From NCBI RefSeq assembly GCF_002994045.1, contig NZ_MQUC01000003.1:310001-374000 (forward strand): 64,000 bases of DNA, given 5' to 3'. Positions 47,881 to 56,485 of the stretch are shown piece after piece. This DNA is from Nonlabens agnitus. GTDB lineage: Bacteria > Bacteroidota > Bacteroidia > Flavobacteriales > Flavobacteriaceae. The notes beneath the pieces are model-generated. The model saw only the letters and a list, made by a program, of their open reading frames with translations, ran no database searches and was not told the origin of the DNA. The position numbers and the translations under genes are program-made. Numbering within the stretch: position 1 is the stretch's first letter; each line of letters begins with the position of its first letter.

Positions 47881-47965
47881 CGGAGAAGAAGGGATTCGAA
47901 CCCCTGGAGGTGTGACCCTCGCTGGTTTTCAAGACCAGTGCATTCGACCACTCTGCCACTTCTCC
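47881..47965 (-). tRNA. tRNA-Ser (anticodon UGA)
   Basis: On the minus strand the sequence folds into a complete cloverleaf: acceptor GGAGAAG with CUUCUCC, anticodon loop CUUGAAA (anticodon UGA), a long variable arm (GAGG-CCUC stem) as in serine tRNAs, T-loop UUCGAAU and discriminator G. CCA is not encoded. It separates the island side (1-47.8 kb) from a region of conserved genes. Confidence 0.95.
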
Positions 47966-48039
47966 TTAAAATGCAAAACAGTTACCTAATTTTGCGGGTG
48001 CAAATATACTAGATTTATTTAATTAGGCCGTTTTATCGC

Positions 48040-48069
48040 AAAAAAAAACTGCCTCAAAAGAAGCAGTTT
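48040..48069 (-). terminator. Terminator behind the small hydrophilic protein gene
   Basis: Stem AAACTGC/GCAGTTT with a ten-base loop, followed on the minus strand by a run of at least five U, lies about 20 bases after the stop at 48087. Confidence 0.75.
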
Positions 48070-48086
48070 GGTATGGTCATCATCCT

Positions 48087-48236
48087 TTAGGATTGATTTT
48101 GTGTACTATCTCTAGGCTGGTGATGTTCTTTTTTATCTTGTACTTGATGATTGATCTTTTTTCCGTGAGTTTCCTCTAGATTGATTGCCTGTTCTCTTTT
48201 GCTAGTTTTCTCTGGGTTTGGGGTCTCGTCGCTCAT
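48087..48236 (-). CDS. Small hydrophilic protein of 49 residues
   Basis: The frame starts MSDETPNPEKTSKREQ and is made almost entirely of charged and polar residues, with no hydrophobic segment. It is followed by a good terminator and stands alone between tRNA-Ser and sanA, so it looks like a real small gene. Similar short, disordered proteins are often stress related, but no family is recognised. Confidence 0.55.
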   Translation of the reverse strand: MSDETPNPEKTSKREQAINLEETHGKKINHQVQDKKEHHQPRDSTQNQS

Positions 48237-48334
48237 AATGTTATTTCTTTAGTTCCTTTTAAAGATAGTCTTATCAATGCGGTAAAGCGTTGCAATTAAC
48301 ACCTGTTAACTTGATACTGTTAAGGGAATACGAA

Positions 48335-48991
48335 TTATTGATCGTGAGTAGGACTGCTGTCGCCCGTGATGGGAATCGAGATTCCTTCAAAAGTCGGTCG
48401 CTTTTCTATATAGATCTCTGTCCATGCTTTTACATTAGCAAGCCATTCACGGCGTTTGAGGTATGCCGAAGGTTCATAGCTTTTAGGGTCCACGGCAAAA
48501 CCTTCCAGGTCTAGATCCAGGTTGCGACCTAGATAGACCGCTCTGGGCAGATGGAATTTTTGGGTAAATACAATCGCCTTCTCCACCTTAAAAATCGACC
48601 GTGCGCGTATCATACTATCATACGTATCAAAACCAGCATGATCGAGAAAGATATCACTGTCGGGAACGCCTTTGTTATTCAGATAAGTTTTCATGGCGTT
48701 CACTTCATCATAATCTGTTTGGCCATGGTCGCCACTCAACAAAAACTTTTTGATCTTACCTTCTTGATACGCCGTATAGGCTGCGTCGACTCGATCTTTC
48801 AGAATAGGCGATAGGCTCTTGTCGGGCCGTACGCTGGCACCCAGCACGATGCCGGTGTAAGCCGGTTCGATATCCTCAAGATTATATTTCATGTGCGGTG
48901 CCGCTGTCTGGTTCACATACACCTGCAGGAAAACCACGGCAAGAAGACCACCAACCACTAAGAACACAATGATATTGAGTAGTCTTTTCAT
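48335..48991 (-). CDS. sanA: SanA/YdcF-family (DUF218) envelope protein
   Basis: The 218-residue protein has one N-terminal membrane helix (residues 5-25) and a DUF218 domain: GIVLGASVRPDKSLSPILKD, KKFLLSGDHG, and VFTQKFHLPRAVYLGR near the end. SanA homologues influence envelope permeability in Enterobacteria; the biochemical activity is unknown. It is divergent from the nitroreductase gene across a 150-base gap that holds one palindrome copy. Confidence 0.88.
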   Translation of the reverse strand: MKRLLNIIVFLVVGGLLAVVFLQVYVNQTAAPHMKYNLEDIEPAYTGIVLGASVRPDKSLSPILKDRVDAAYTAYQEGKIKKFLLSGDHGQTDYDEVNAMKTYLNNKGVPDSDIFLDHAGFDTYDSMIRARSIFKVEKAIVFTQKFHLPRAVYLGRNLDLDLEGFAVDPKSYEPSAYLKRREWLANVKAWTEIYIEKRPTFEGISIPITGDSSPTHDQ

Positions 48992-49083
48992 AAATCGGCG
49001 GTGGCTGTTTTCGCGATCTGTACGTGCATCAATGTTCTAGGGATTACCTTTGTGGGCTGTTGTAACAATGGACGTGATTTTTT

Positions 49084-49099
49084 CGCTTTCGCGAAAGCG
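49084..49099. repeat. CGCTTTCGCGAAAGCG palindrome between divergent genes
   Basis: Perfect copy, about 40 bases upstream of the nitroreductase ATG. Location in a divergent promoter region rules out a simple terminator role for this copy. Confidence 0.92.
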
Positions 49100-49140
49100 A
49101 ACCTATCATCAACCTTAAGCCACAAATATAACGATAAGCG

Positions 49141-49773
49141 ATGACGAAAAGTATTGAAAACCTGAAATGGAGATACGCCACCAAGAATTTTGATCCCAAT
49201 AAAAACCTAGAGCCGCAACAGCTGGAAATGCTGGCCGCAGCCTTCAATCTTACCGCTACTTCCTATGGATTGCAACCGTGTCGTTTGATCGTGGTTCAAA
49301 ATGCAGATATTCAACATCAAATGGTGCCGATGGCCTTTGGCCAACGCCAGGTCGTCGATGCTTCTGCCGTTCTTGTTATTTGCACCACGGCGGTCGATGC
49401 AGATTATGTACGCCGATATTTTAAGAGAGTCAAGGACGTTCGAGACACCAGTGATGAGGTGCTACAACCGTTTGTGGACCAGCTTACAACAAAATTTGAT
49501 GCGATGGCGGTGGAAGAAGTGGAGCAATGGGCCAGAAATCAGGCATATATCACGCTGGGAACACTCATGAATATTTGTGCGCAGGAACAGATCGATAGTT
49601 GTCCCATGGAAGGTTTCATACCCGATAAAATTGATGGTCTATTAGGCCTTAAGGCTAAAGGTTTGAAATCTGTATTGATGCTACCGGTAGGCTATCGCAG
49701 TGCAGAAGACCCTTTTGCCGATATGAAAAAGGTGCGTTTACCCATTGAAAAAAGCGTTGAGTTTATTCACTAA
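49141..49773 (+). CDS. NAD(P)H-dependent nitroreductase-family oxidoreductase
   Basis: The 210-residue protein matches the NfsB-like nitroreductase fold: RYATKNFDPNK at the N-terminus (FMN phosphate binding), ATSYGLQPCRLIVV, then GTLMNICAQEQIDSCPMEGF and the C-terminal VGYRS. These FMN enzymes reduce quinones and nitro compounds; the physiological substrate cannot be read from the sequence. The gene ends five bases before the stop of the convergent DUF4249 gene. Confidence 0.9.
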   Translation: MTKSIENLKWRYATKNFDPNKNLEPQQLEMLAAAFNLTATSYGLQPCRLIVVQNADIQHQMVPMAFGQRQVVDASAVLVICTTAVDADYVRRYFKRVKDVRDTSDEVLQPFVDQLTTKFDAMAVEEVEQWARNQAYITLGTLMNICAQEQIDSCPMEGFIPDKIDGLLGLKAKGLKSVLMLPVGYRSAEDPFADMKKVRLPIEKSVEFIH

Positions 49774-49778
49774 ATGCC

Positions 49779-50582
49779 TTATTCACTTACATAATTTAAT
49801 TCATACACCTGCGCTACCCGAAAGTAACCAAACGGAAAACGATCTGGATTACGCTCATTAAAAACATTTCCTTTTACGACAGCAGGTTGGGTATCAAACG
49901 GGCCGCCGCCGCTGTCATCCGTTTGCTGGATCAAGGTCTCAAAAAACTGAAATGCCTGTGCGTCAATACCGGTGATGCTTAGTTGGATGTTGGTGCCAGG
50001 CTCTAAATCTTCGACAAAAAAGCTGGTAGGTGATAGGTTGCCATTGATAAACTCATCATCAGATACGTCCAGCTGGAAGTTATCTGGATCTTCATAGGTG
50101 AACAAATAATAATCACCCAGCGCCTCTGGATCCTGAAAGAAAGCCGTAATCTGCGTGAAATCGCCAAAACCGCTTACCTCGGTTTGTTCAATGTTTCCCA
50201 GTGGTACGGTGCTTATCAATTGCTGATTTGCTCTATAAAAGTCGTTACCATCCACAATCTCTAAAGTATAGGTAGAACCTTCCTCTAAACTTAGATTATT
50301 GTTGATATAAAGGTTGCGCGTTTCATCAAATCTAAACGGAAATGAAATACCGTTATTTACAACCACTTGAACACTGGCGTCGCTCACCACAGGATTGACT
50401 TCTTCAAAGAAACCTGACGATCTGGTTAATCTGATGGTATTGCGGCTGCTGCCGTCGCTCAAGAGTTCCAAGCGACCATCGATGACTAATCGTGATGCTG
50501 CGGTATTCAAATCCACATCGATCACATCTTCACATTGAATGAAGCTCACCGCTAGTAGTATAATGTAGAACCACTTTTTCAT
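49779..50582 (-). CDS. DUF4249 lipoprotein
   Basis: I choose the ATG at 50582 (MKKWFYIILLAVSFIQC), which gives a lipobox cysteine at residue 17. The beta-rich mature part has the pattern of DUF4249 proteins (SRLVIDGRLELL near the start, VFNERNPDRFPFGYFRV near the end). In Bacteroidota these are nearly always encoded with a TonB receptor, as here (two bases after its stop), and probably work with it at the cell surface in uptake of an unknown ligand. Confidence 0.85.
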   Translation of the reverse strand: MKKWFYIILLAVSFIQCEDVIDVDLNTAASRLVIDGRLELLSDGSSRNTIRLTRSSGFFEEVNPVVSDASVQVVVNNGISFPFRFDETRNLYINNNLSLEEGSTYTLEIVDGNDFYRANQQLISTVPLGNIEQTEVSGFGDFTQITAFFQDPEALGDYYLFTYEDPDNFQLDVSDDEFINGNLSPTSFFVEDLEPGTNIQLSITGIDAQAFQFFETLIQQTDDSGGGPFDTQPAVVKGNVFNERNPDRFPFGYFRVAQVYELNYVSE

Positions 50583-50584
50583 GA

Positions 50585-53008
50585 TCAAAATTTGAAGTTA
50601 TAGGTAACTGCAGGAACGATTCCAAAAATAGCAAGCCTGGTAGCCTCGTTGCGTGCGGTGTCATCATTCTCACCAAAGCTGATGCTGGCCGCATTTCTTC
50701 TATTATACGCATTGTAGAGGCTAAATACCCAACTGCCTTGCCAGCCTTGGGTCTTTTCAGGTTTTGGAACGTAGGTAGCTGATAGGTCCAGACGGTGAAT
50801 AATGGGCAATCTACTGGCATTGCGCGATTCAAACGTTGGTACAAACAATCCGTTGAATTCGTATTGACCATCAGGGAAAGTTACAGGTTGGCCGGTTTGT
50901 AACGTGAAATTGGATCCAAAGCTCCACTTCTCATTCCATTCATAATTAGCGGTAACGGTCAAGTCGTGTGTTTTATCCCATGGCGCATTGTACCAGTTGC
51001 CGTTGTTGATGCCAGGTTCCGATGCATTTCTTCCAGGTGTTCTCTGCTCACTTTTGGATAAAGTGTAAGCAATCCAACCTTGCAGGCGACCTTCGTTTTT
51101 CCTTAATAAGAGTTCGAGACCATAGGCTCTGGCTTCACCAGCGAGCAAAATAGATTCCACGGCTTCCTGGGCGATAAGATCTGCACCATCAATATAATCC
51201 AGTCTATTGTCTACGGTTTTATAGAAGGACTCCAGTTCAACGGAATAATCTCCAACGTTTTTAAAGAAACCTACTGCCACTTGATCGCCTTTTTGGGGCT
51301 TGATAAAGTCACCGCTAGGCGCATAAAGATCAAATGGAGTAGGCGCTGTAGTATTTGAAATTAAATGAATGTATTGATTGATGCGCTGGTAACTCGCTTT
51401 GATACTGGTATCGTCATCCAGACTATAGGAGGCTGAGAATCGCGGCTCGAGGTTTACAAAGGTTTTTAAGACGTCACTGCGGCTGCTGGCTATTCTGTCG
51501 ATAGGCATGGCGCTTACATAGACACCTTGCTCTTGATTGAACAACAATGGCTGATTGTTTTCGTAAACATTGATCAAATCTTGGCCCAATCGGCTGAAGG
51601 TGGTCAAGCGCAATCCTGCATTGATATTGAGATCATCTGTGATTTTAAAATCGCCATCAACATAAGCGGCATTTTCCCAAGCATATTTTTTAGTCAGCTG
51701 TGCCTCATTGATGGGGCTTGTAGGAGTTGTGGGAACAATTTTACCAGGATCAAATTCATAATAAATGGAGTTGATCCCATAGCGCAGTTTTGCTTTATCA
51801 CTGGCAAAATGGGTCAGGTCGTATTTAAGGTTGAGATTGGTAATCCCGCTAAAGAATTCAAACTCCACAAACTCAAGTTCCAATGCATAATTATAATCTG
51901 AAAATATAGCCGATGCATTACTGAACCATTTTTCATTGAAAATATGATTCCAGCGTACATTCACAAAAGAATTTCCAAAGGTGTTGCCAAAAAGTTCGTT
52001 TATTTCAAATACATCACGTCCAAAATATGCCGAACCGTACAGTCGATTCCTGTCATCCAGATTGAAGGACACCTTAGCGTTCAGATCATAAAAGTATGCT
52101 TGGTTTTCTAACCCAAAAAGCGGGAAAAATAAATGTGCATAGCTGCTGCGTCCACCTATTAGGAATGAGGATTTGTCTTTTTGGATAGGACCTTCCAGCA
52201 ACAATCTGCTCGCTACGATTCCTATACCACCAGTACCGCTCAATTTCGTTTTATTTCCATCGCGCTGGTAAATGTCCAGTACACTGGAAACCCTACCGCC
52301 ATAGCGCGCAGGAATACCACCTTTGTACAATTTCAGATCTTTGATGGCGTCTGGATTAAAAACAGAAAAGAACCCAAAAAGGTGATCGCTACCATACAGC
52401 GTAGCTTCATCCAGCAGCACCAGATTTTGATCTGCCGCGCCACCACGTACGTTAAATCCGCTGGCGCCTTCACCGGCAGTCGTTACTCCAGGCAATAGGG
52501 AAAGGGATTTGATCAAATCCACTTCTCCCAGCACAACTGGTATTTTTTTAATGGACTCAATGGATAGCGCGTTGACGCTCATTTGCGGTGACCGTGTGCT
52601 TAATTGTTCAATATCGCTCTCGATCACAATGGCATCCAGTTGCTCGCCTTGTTCCTGCAGTTGGATGGAAAGTTTTTGGTTTTGGTCCAGCACCACGGTT
52701 TTGGTGACACTTTGAAACCCAATGCTGCTATAGATCACTTCATAGGTGCCCGTATCCAGCGTGATGGAGTAGAAGCCGTACTCGTTTGAGATGGTTCCCG
52801 TGCCCAGTTCTGGGATCAAGATATTGACATTGAGCAAAGTCTCGCCATTGGCTTGATCTGTAATGGTTCCTGATAGGGTAAACTTTTGTGAGTTCGGTTT
52901 TTGGTTCGCTTTCGCGAAAGCGGAAGGAACAGAAAGTTTATGCCGTGCCTGGCACGGTACGTTAGCGAGAAACACCAACAGTAAAACAAGCCACTTTATT
53001 CTTTGCAT
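50585..53008 (-). CDS. TonB-dependent outer-membrane receptor
   Basis: The 807-residue protein has a signal peptide (to about residue 22), a carboxypeptidase-like regulatory domain (LSGTITDQANGETLLNVNI, about 44-125), a plug domain (GASGFNVRGGAADQNLVLLD, about 180-200) and a beta-barrel that ends in AVTYNFKF. No substrate is evident; the DUF4249 partner is no guide. Just behind the signal peptide the gene holds two palindromes (52907-52922 and 52943-52957) that encode SAFAKA and PCQAR, so the linker is made of inserted repeat DNA. Confidence 0.92.
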   Translation of the reverse strand: MQRIKWLVLLLVFLANVPCQARHKLSVPSAFAKANQKPNSQKFTLSGTITDQANGETLLNVNILIPELGTGTISNEYGFYSITLDTGTYEVIYSSIGFQSVTKTVVLDQNQKLSIQLQEQGEQLDAIVIESDIEQLSTRSPQMSVNALSIESIKKIPVVLGEVDLIKSLSLLPGVTTAGEGASGFNVRGGAADQNLVLLDEATLYGSDHLFGFFSVFNPDAIKDLKLYKGGIPARYGGRVSSVLDIYQRDGNKTKLSGTGGIGIVASRLLLEGPIQKDKSSFLIGGRSSYAHLFFPLFGLENQAYFYDLNAKVSFNLDDRNRLYGSAYFGRDVFEINELFGNTFGNSFVNVRWNHIFNEKWFSNASAIFSDYNYALELEFVEFEFFSGITNLNLKYDLTHFASDKAKLRYGINSIYYEFDPGKIVPTTPTSPINEAQLTKKYAWENAAYVDGDFKITDDLNINAGLRLTTFSRLGQDLINVYENNQPLLFNQEQGVYVSAMPIDRIASSRSDVLKTFVNLEPRFSASYSLDDDTSIKASYQRINQYIHLISNTTAPTPFDLYAPSGDFIKPQKGDQVAVGFFKNVGDYSVELESFYKTVDNRLDYIDGADLIAQEAVESILLAGEARAYGLELLLRKNEGRLQGWIAYTLSKSEQRTPGRNASEPGINNGNWYNAPWDKTHDLTVTANYEWNEKWSFGSNFTLQTGQPVTFPDGQYEFNGLFVPTFESRNASRLPIIHRLDLSATYVPKPEKTQGWQGSWVFSLYNAYNRRNAASISFGENDDTARNEATRLAIFGIVPAVTYNFKF
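52907..52922. repeat. Palindrome CGCTTTCGCGAAAGCG inside the TonB receptor gene
   Basis: Perfect copy read as Ala-Phe-Ala-Lys-Ala in the linker between signal peptide and the N-terminal domain, a place that tolerates extra residues. Confidence 0.92.
52943..52957. repeat. Second palindrome CCGTGCCTGGCACGG in the signal-peptide end
   Basis: A seven-base stem with a one-base centre, 20 bases from the AFAKA palindrome. It codes for the residues around the predicted signal cleavage site. Confidence 0.6.
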
Positions 53009-53181
53009 GGATCAAAAATAGTGTAACGAGGTTTGCCCAATAGCTCATTAACAAATTGTTGTAGGAATTAATTTGACGGAAGACTGAAAGGCTGATGAGA
53101 TGGATGAGAGACCTGATATCAAAAACCTCCAATCGGATTTTGTTTATTCATTTACTCGTAACTTTATCCAAAACCATTTTC

Positions 53182-54150
53182 ATGACTGCAAGCTCTCTTA
53201 TCGATCACCTTTCATTGCCCGTGGTGGCAGCGCCTATGTTCTTAATTTCTGGACCGGACCTAGTCATTGAATGCTGTAAAAACGGAATTGTAGGAACTTT
53301 TCCGGCTCTTAACCAGCGATCTACCGAAGGTTTTGAAGAATGGCTAGTACAAATCGAGACCGAGCTCAAAAAATGGGAAGAAGAAACTGGCAAGAAGGCT
53401 GCGCCATACGGCGTCAATTTGATCGTTCACGGCAGTAACCCACGACTGGAAGCCGATTTAAAAGTGTGTATGAAACATAAAGTGCCACTCATTATCACCT
53501 CACTAGGTGCTGTTAAAGATGTGGTCAATGCGGTGCATAGTTATGGTGGTTTGGTATTTCACGATGTAATCAAAAAACGCCATGCCGAAAAAGCCCAAGA
53601 AGCTGGAGTCGATGGCTTGATACTGGTTTGTGCTGGCGCTGGTGGTCATGCGGGTACGTTGAATCCCATGCCGTTTATACGTGAGGTGCGTTCGTTTTAT
53701 GATGGTGTAATCCTGCTTTCTGGTGCCATGAGTTCTGGTCAAGATGTGGCCAGTGCCTTGCAAATGGGAGCAGACTTGGCTTACATGGGAACGCGCTTTA
53801 TCAATACGAACGAGTCAAAAGCAACCGATGAATACCGCAAGATGATCATCGACGCTGGATCATCTGACGTGGTGTACACGGCCGCTATTTCTGGAGTGTC
53901 GGCTAATTTCCTTGCTGCCAGTTTGAAAGCCGCTGGAATTACTGAAGAGCAATTGCAAGCTACTGGCAAAATTGACTTTGGTAAAGAAATGGATACCGAG
54001 GCCAAAGCCTGGAAAACCATCTGGAGTGCCGGTCAAGGTGTGGCTACTATCAAAGATAGCGTTCCAGCACACGAACTTATCGACAGATTAAAAAGCGAAT
54101 TTAAAACCGCGATTGAAAAGCAGGTGGAGAATTTGAAAAGATTCAGCTAG
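53182..54150 (+). CDS. Nitronate monooxygenase-family flavoprotein
   Basis: I choose the ATG at 53182 (MTASSLIDHLSLPVVAAPMF); an earlier in-frame ATG at 53095 would add 29 residues absent from the family. The TIM-barrel pattern includes VVAAPMFLISGPDL at the start, ILVCAGAGGHAG (about residue 150) and GADLAYMGTRF (about 195), which bind FMN. These enzymes oxidise alkyl nitronates such as propionate 3-nitronate. The stop codon shares CTAG with the stop of the convergent XRE gene. Confidence 0.88.
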   Translation: MTASSLIDHLSLPVVAAPMFLISGPDLVIECCKNGIVGTFPALNQRSTEGFEEWLVQIETELKKWEEETGKKAAPYGVNLIVHGSNPRLEADLKVCMKHKVPLIITSLGAVKDVVNAVHSYGGLVFHDVIKKRHAEKAQEAGVDGLILVCAGAGGHAGTLNPMPFIREVRSFYDGVILLSGAMSSGQDVASALQMGADLAYMGTRFINTNESKATDEYRKMIIDAGSSDVVYTAAISGVSANFLAASLKAAGITEEQLQATGKIDFGKEMDTEAKAWKTIWSAGQGVATIKDSVPAHELIDRLKSEFKTAIEKQVENLKRFS

Positions 54151-54980
54151 TCTATATTCTTTGCTTTGGCAAAAGCTTGGTGGTTCTGAATAAAATAAAT
54201 CACTATCATAATCTCAAATAGGGTAACGAGCAAACTTCCTATTGGAAATAATAATACGGTTAGGTTGAACGCTGCTGCAACAATCAATAGATATCCTAAA
54301 TATTTATAAGGGCCTGAGAAGCGACCTCGATTTTGAAAAAATGGTATGCTTAATAAAGCGATGGCAATTGCAAATACAATAGATACCACAATGCTCATTC
54401 CTATATTTAGGGCGTCAAAAGAAGCATTCACACTAGAATTGTACATGTCCATGAATAGAATCTCTGCAAAAAGGAGTGCAATTAGATATACAACAGCGGA
54501 AATTTTCAAAAGTGGTGACTTGAACTTCAGGTTGAAGGAGAATCCTAAATAAAATACGGTCGCTAGAACGCTATACAATATTGCTATTAAGAACCGAATG
54601 TCTGAAGTGACCATGGCATGGTCAAAAAAGTTGAGTGACAAATCGATCATCGTTAATGGAAGCGAGGTAAGGACGTAAGCCATTCCAACGATCGCGATCC
54701 ACAATCCATTTTTAGGGTTCTTCAACAAGTTTTCTGGAGCTTGTTCAGCTTTAGGTTTCTCTTGAAGTTCTTGAGTGATTTCTGCAAAAGAACTTCCTAG
54801 CGCTTGAAGAATATTCTTGATCGTATAATTGCGAGGTGTGACTTCACCAGCTTCAATTCGCTGGATGGTTCTCACATTGATGTTGCATAACTCGACAAGC
54901 TCTTCTTGAGTCAGTCCTTGTTCTTTTCGCAGGTTAGCGATGTAGTCGCCTAGTTGTGGTTGTTTCATGATTTCTTTCAT
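54147..54980 (-). CDS. Membrane-anchored XRE-family regulator
   Basis: Residues about 10-66 form a Cro/C1-type helix-turn-helix (LRKEQGLTQEELVELCNINVRTIQRIEAG). A linker and about six hydrophobic segments follow (residues about 90-265), so a DNA-binding domain is tied to the membrane. Such proteins are frequent in flavobacteria; the sensed signal is unknown. The C-terminal residues AFAKAKNID are encoded by a degraded copy of the 16-bp palindrome (54163-54176). Confidence 0.8.
   Translation of the reverse strand: MKEIMKQPQLGDYIANLRKEQGLTQEELVELCNINVRTIQRIEAGEVTPRNYTIKNILQALGSSFAEITQELQEKPKAEQAPENLLKNPKNGLWIAIVGMAYVLTSLPLTMIDLSLNFFDHAMVTSDIRFLIAILYSVLATVFYLGFSFNLKFKSPLLKISAVVYLIALLFAEILFMDMYNSSVNASFDALNIGMSIVVSIVFAIAIALLSIPFFQNRGRFSGPYKYLGYLLIVAAAFNLTVLLFPIGSLLVTLFEIMIVIYFIQNHQAFAKAKNID
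54163..54176. repeat. Degraded palindrome copy at the end of the XRE gene
   Basis: GCTTTGGCAAAAGC differs at two positions from GCTTTCGCGAAAGC and is still read as AFAKA, suggesting an old insertion that extended the C-terminus. Confidence 0.6.
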
Positions 54981-55096
54981 TTGGTTGGAACAATGTTAGG
55001 GATGAAACAAAGGTTGAAGGAAACTTTTGAGGGTATTTAAACCCGACATTTACACGGCAAAGGCTTGTACAGCCTATAAAACCTGAACATGGAAGG

Positions 55097-55348
55097 TTAT
55101 TTTTTTTCTAGTTCTTCTTTAGGTCTTATGTCTTCTTTTTTGACGAAAAGGTAATATGCGTTGACGCCTAGAATGGCGACATTAGTCACGATTACGGGAA
55201 TACTACCCAGCATAAAACCATAGGCGACGAAAAAACCGCAGCCTACGGAATTAACGATGCGTAACTTTCGCAGGTTCTTATTGAAAAAGGATAGCAGGAC
55301 GAATAGACTGGCTAGATATCCGATGATTTCGGTGAGGTTGAACTCCAT
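55097..55348 (-). CDS. YgjV-like small inner-membrane protein
   Basis: From the ATG at 55348 the product has about 83 residues with three hydrophobic segments (IIGYLASLFVLLSFF, IVNSVGCGFFVAYGFM, VIVTNVAILGVNAYYLF) and a charged tail. This fits the YgjV/Imp family of tiny membrane proteins whose function is unknown. A TTG further upstream would add seven residues. Confidence 0.7.
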   Translation of the reverse strand: MEFNLTEIIGYLASLFVLLSFFNKNLRKLRIVNSVGCGFFVAYGFMLGSIPVIVTNVAILGVNAYYLFVKKEDIRPKEELEKK

Positions 55349-55424
55349 ATTGTGTTGGTTTGATGTCAAGATGATTCAGGTCGCAAAATAGCTTTTCCCA
55401 TGCATTTAATATGGAAAAGGAGCA

Positions 55425-55460
55425 CGCTTTCCTGTCTGCCGAAAGGCAGGCGCGAAAGCG
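55425..55460. repeat. Palindrome interrupted by a second palindrome
   Basis: The two halves CGCTTTC (55425-55431) and CGCGAAAGCG (55451-55460) are separated by an extra 19-20 bases that form their own hairpin (CTGCC-GAAA-GGCAG). The insertion is exactly at the centre of the known repeat. Confidence 0.8.
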
Positions 55461-55489
55461 TACCTACACCAATACTTAAAAAGGAATTG

Positions 55490-56332
55490 TTAGAAACTGT
55501 AACTTACACCTATACTGGTAAGAGAGAAGTTGAGGTCTAGCGAAGTCTTTTTGGTGCGGTCGTCATTGTATTTTTGCTCGTACTTGCGATCCAAATACAG
55601 GTCGATAGCTTCTACCATAAAATAACTCAGCGCCCAACTCAAGAATACATCGCTGGCCCAGTGCTGGTTGTCATAGATGCGCGATAATCCAGGAATGACG
55701 CCTACGGCATAGATTCCGGCTTTGACCCATGCATTGTCAAATTGTTTAGCTATCACATGCGCATTGGTAAAGGTCAATACTGCGTGACCGGATGGAAAGG
55801 ATCTATAAACCGACTCGCCGCCAAATGGCTTGAAGTGATTCTTGCCAAAGCCACCGCTAGGTCGCGCACGACCCGTCGCCGATTTGGTCAACTGCTGAAA
55901 AAAGCCGGTAGCTGTAGCAGAGGATATGAGCAGCACACCAGTGCGTCTTAGTTTCTCATTGCGAGTGAATAAACCAGTGAGATAAATGGCTCCAGTAAGA
56001 CCGTAATTGTTTTGGGGCGCACCAGCATAATTTCCATAATCCAACAGGATGGAAGGAATTTCATCCCTATGACTTCTAAACTCTCGATTGATATCGTCGT
56101 CAATAACAAAAATCCCCAAAGTGGTCGCCGCAACGCCACCAGCGATAAGTGCGTCACCACCATCCCAATACAGTGGCCTGCTATAAGCAAAGCCAACCCC
56201 TTGAAACACATTACCCATGTCATAGGTAAAATCCTGCCACAAATTAGTCTCTCCGCGATCAATGGTAAAGGTTTGCTGCGCTTGAAGCGGCAGTGCAGAA
56301 AGAAGAATGACTAGGAGAATAATGTTGCGCAT
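55490..56332 (-). CDS. PAP2-family membrane phosphatase
   Basis: The 280-residue protein has a signal peptide (cut near residue 18) and the three PAP2 motifs in order: KSATGRARPSG (about residue 150), YRSFPSGHA (about 175) and SRIYDNQHWASD (about 220). Such enzymes dephosphorylate lipid phosphates such as undecaprenyl or phosphatidylglycerol phosphate on the periplasmic side. An N-terminal beta-like part before the core is common in Bacteroidota. Confidence 0.9.
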   Translation of the reverse strand: MRNIILLVILLSALPLQAQQTFTIDRGETNLWQDFTYDMGNVFQGVGFAYSRPLYWDGGDALIAGGVAATTLGIFVIDDDINREFRSHRDEIPSILLDYGNYAGAPQNNYGLTGAIYLTGLFTRNEKLRRTGVLLISSATATGFFQQLTKSATGRARPSGGFGKNHFKPFGGESVYRSFPSGHAVLTFTNAHVIAKQFDNAWVKAGIYAVGVIPGLSRIYDNQHWASDVFLSWALSYFMVEAIDLYLDRKYEQKYNDDRTKKTSLDLNFSLTSIGVSYSF

Positions 56333-56485
56333 GAAATACTTGTTTGGACAAATATAATGTCAAAAATGCAACGGCATTACGTGTTTAACGTCTGCGGCGG
56401 CGACGTTTGTAACCTATTGATATGCAATAATATTAAATATGGTAATTGTTAAAATAACAGATTGAAAATGGAATAACGACGGTAC

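Noticed and set aside
47736..47951. 71-codon frame on the minus strand across tRNA-Ser
   Set aside because: It overlaps the tRNA and its terminator; the cloverleaf is unambiguous.
53095..53181. N-terminal extension of the nitronate monooxygenase
   Set aside because: The 29 extra residues precede the family's normal start and resemble neither a signal peptide nor a domain; the ATG at 53182 fits.
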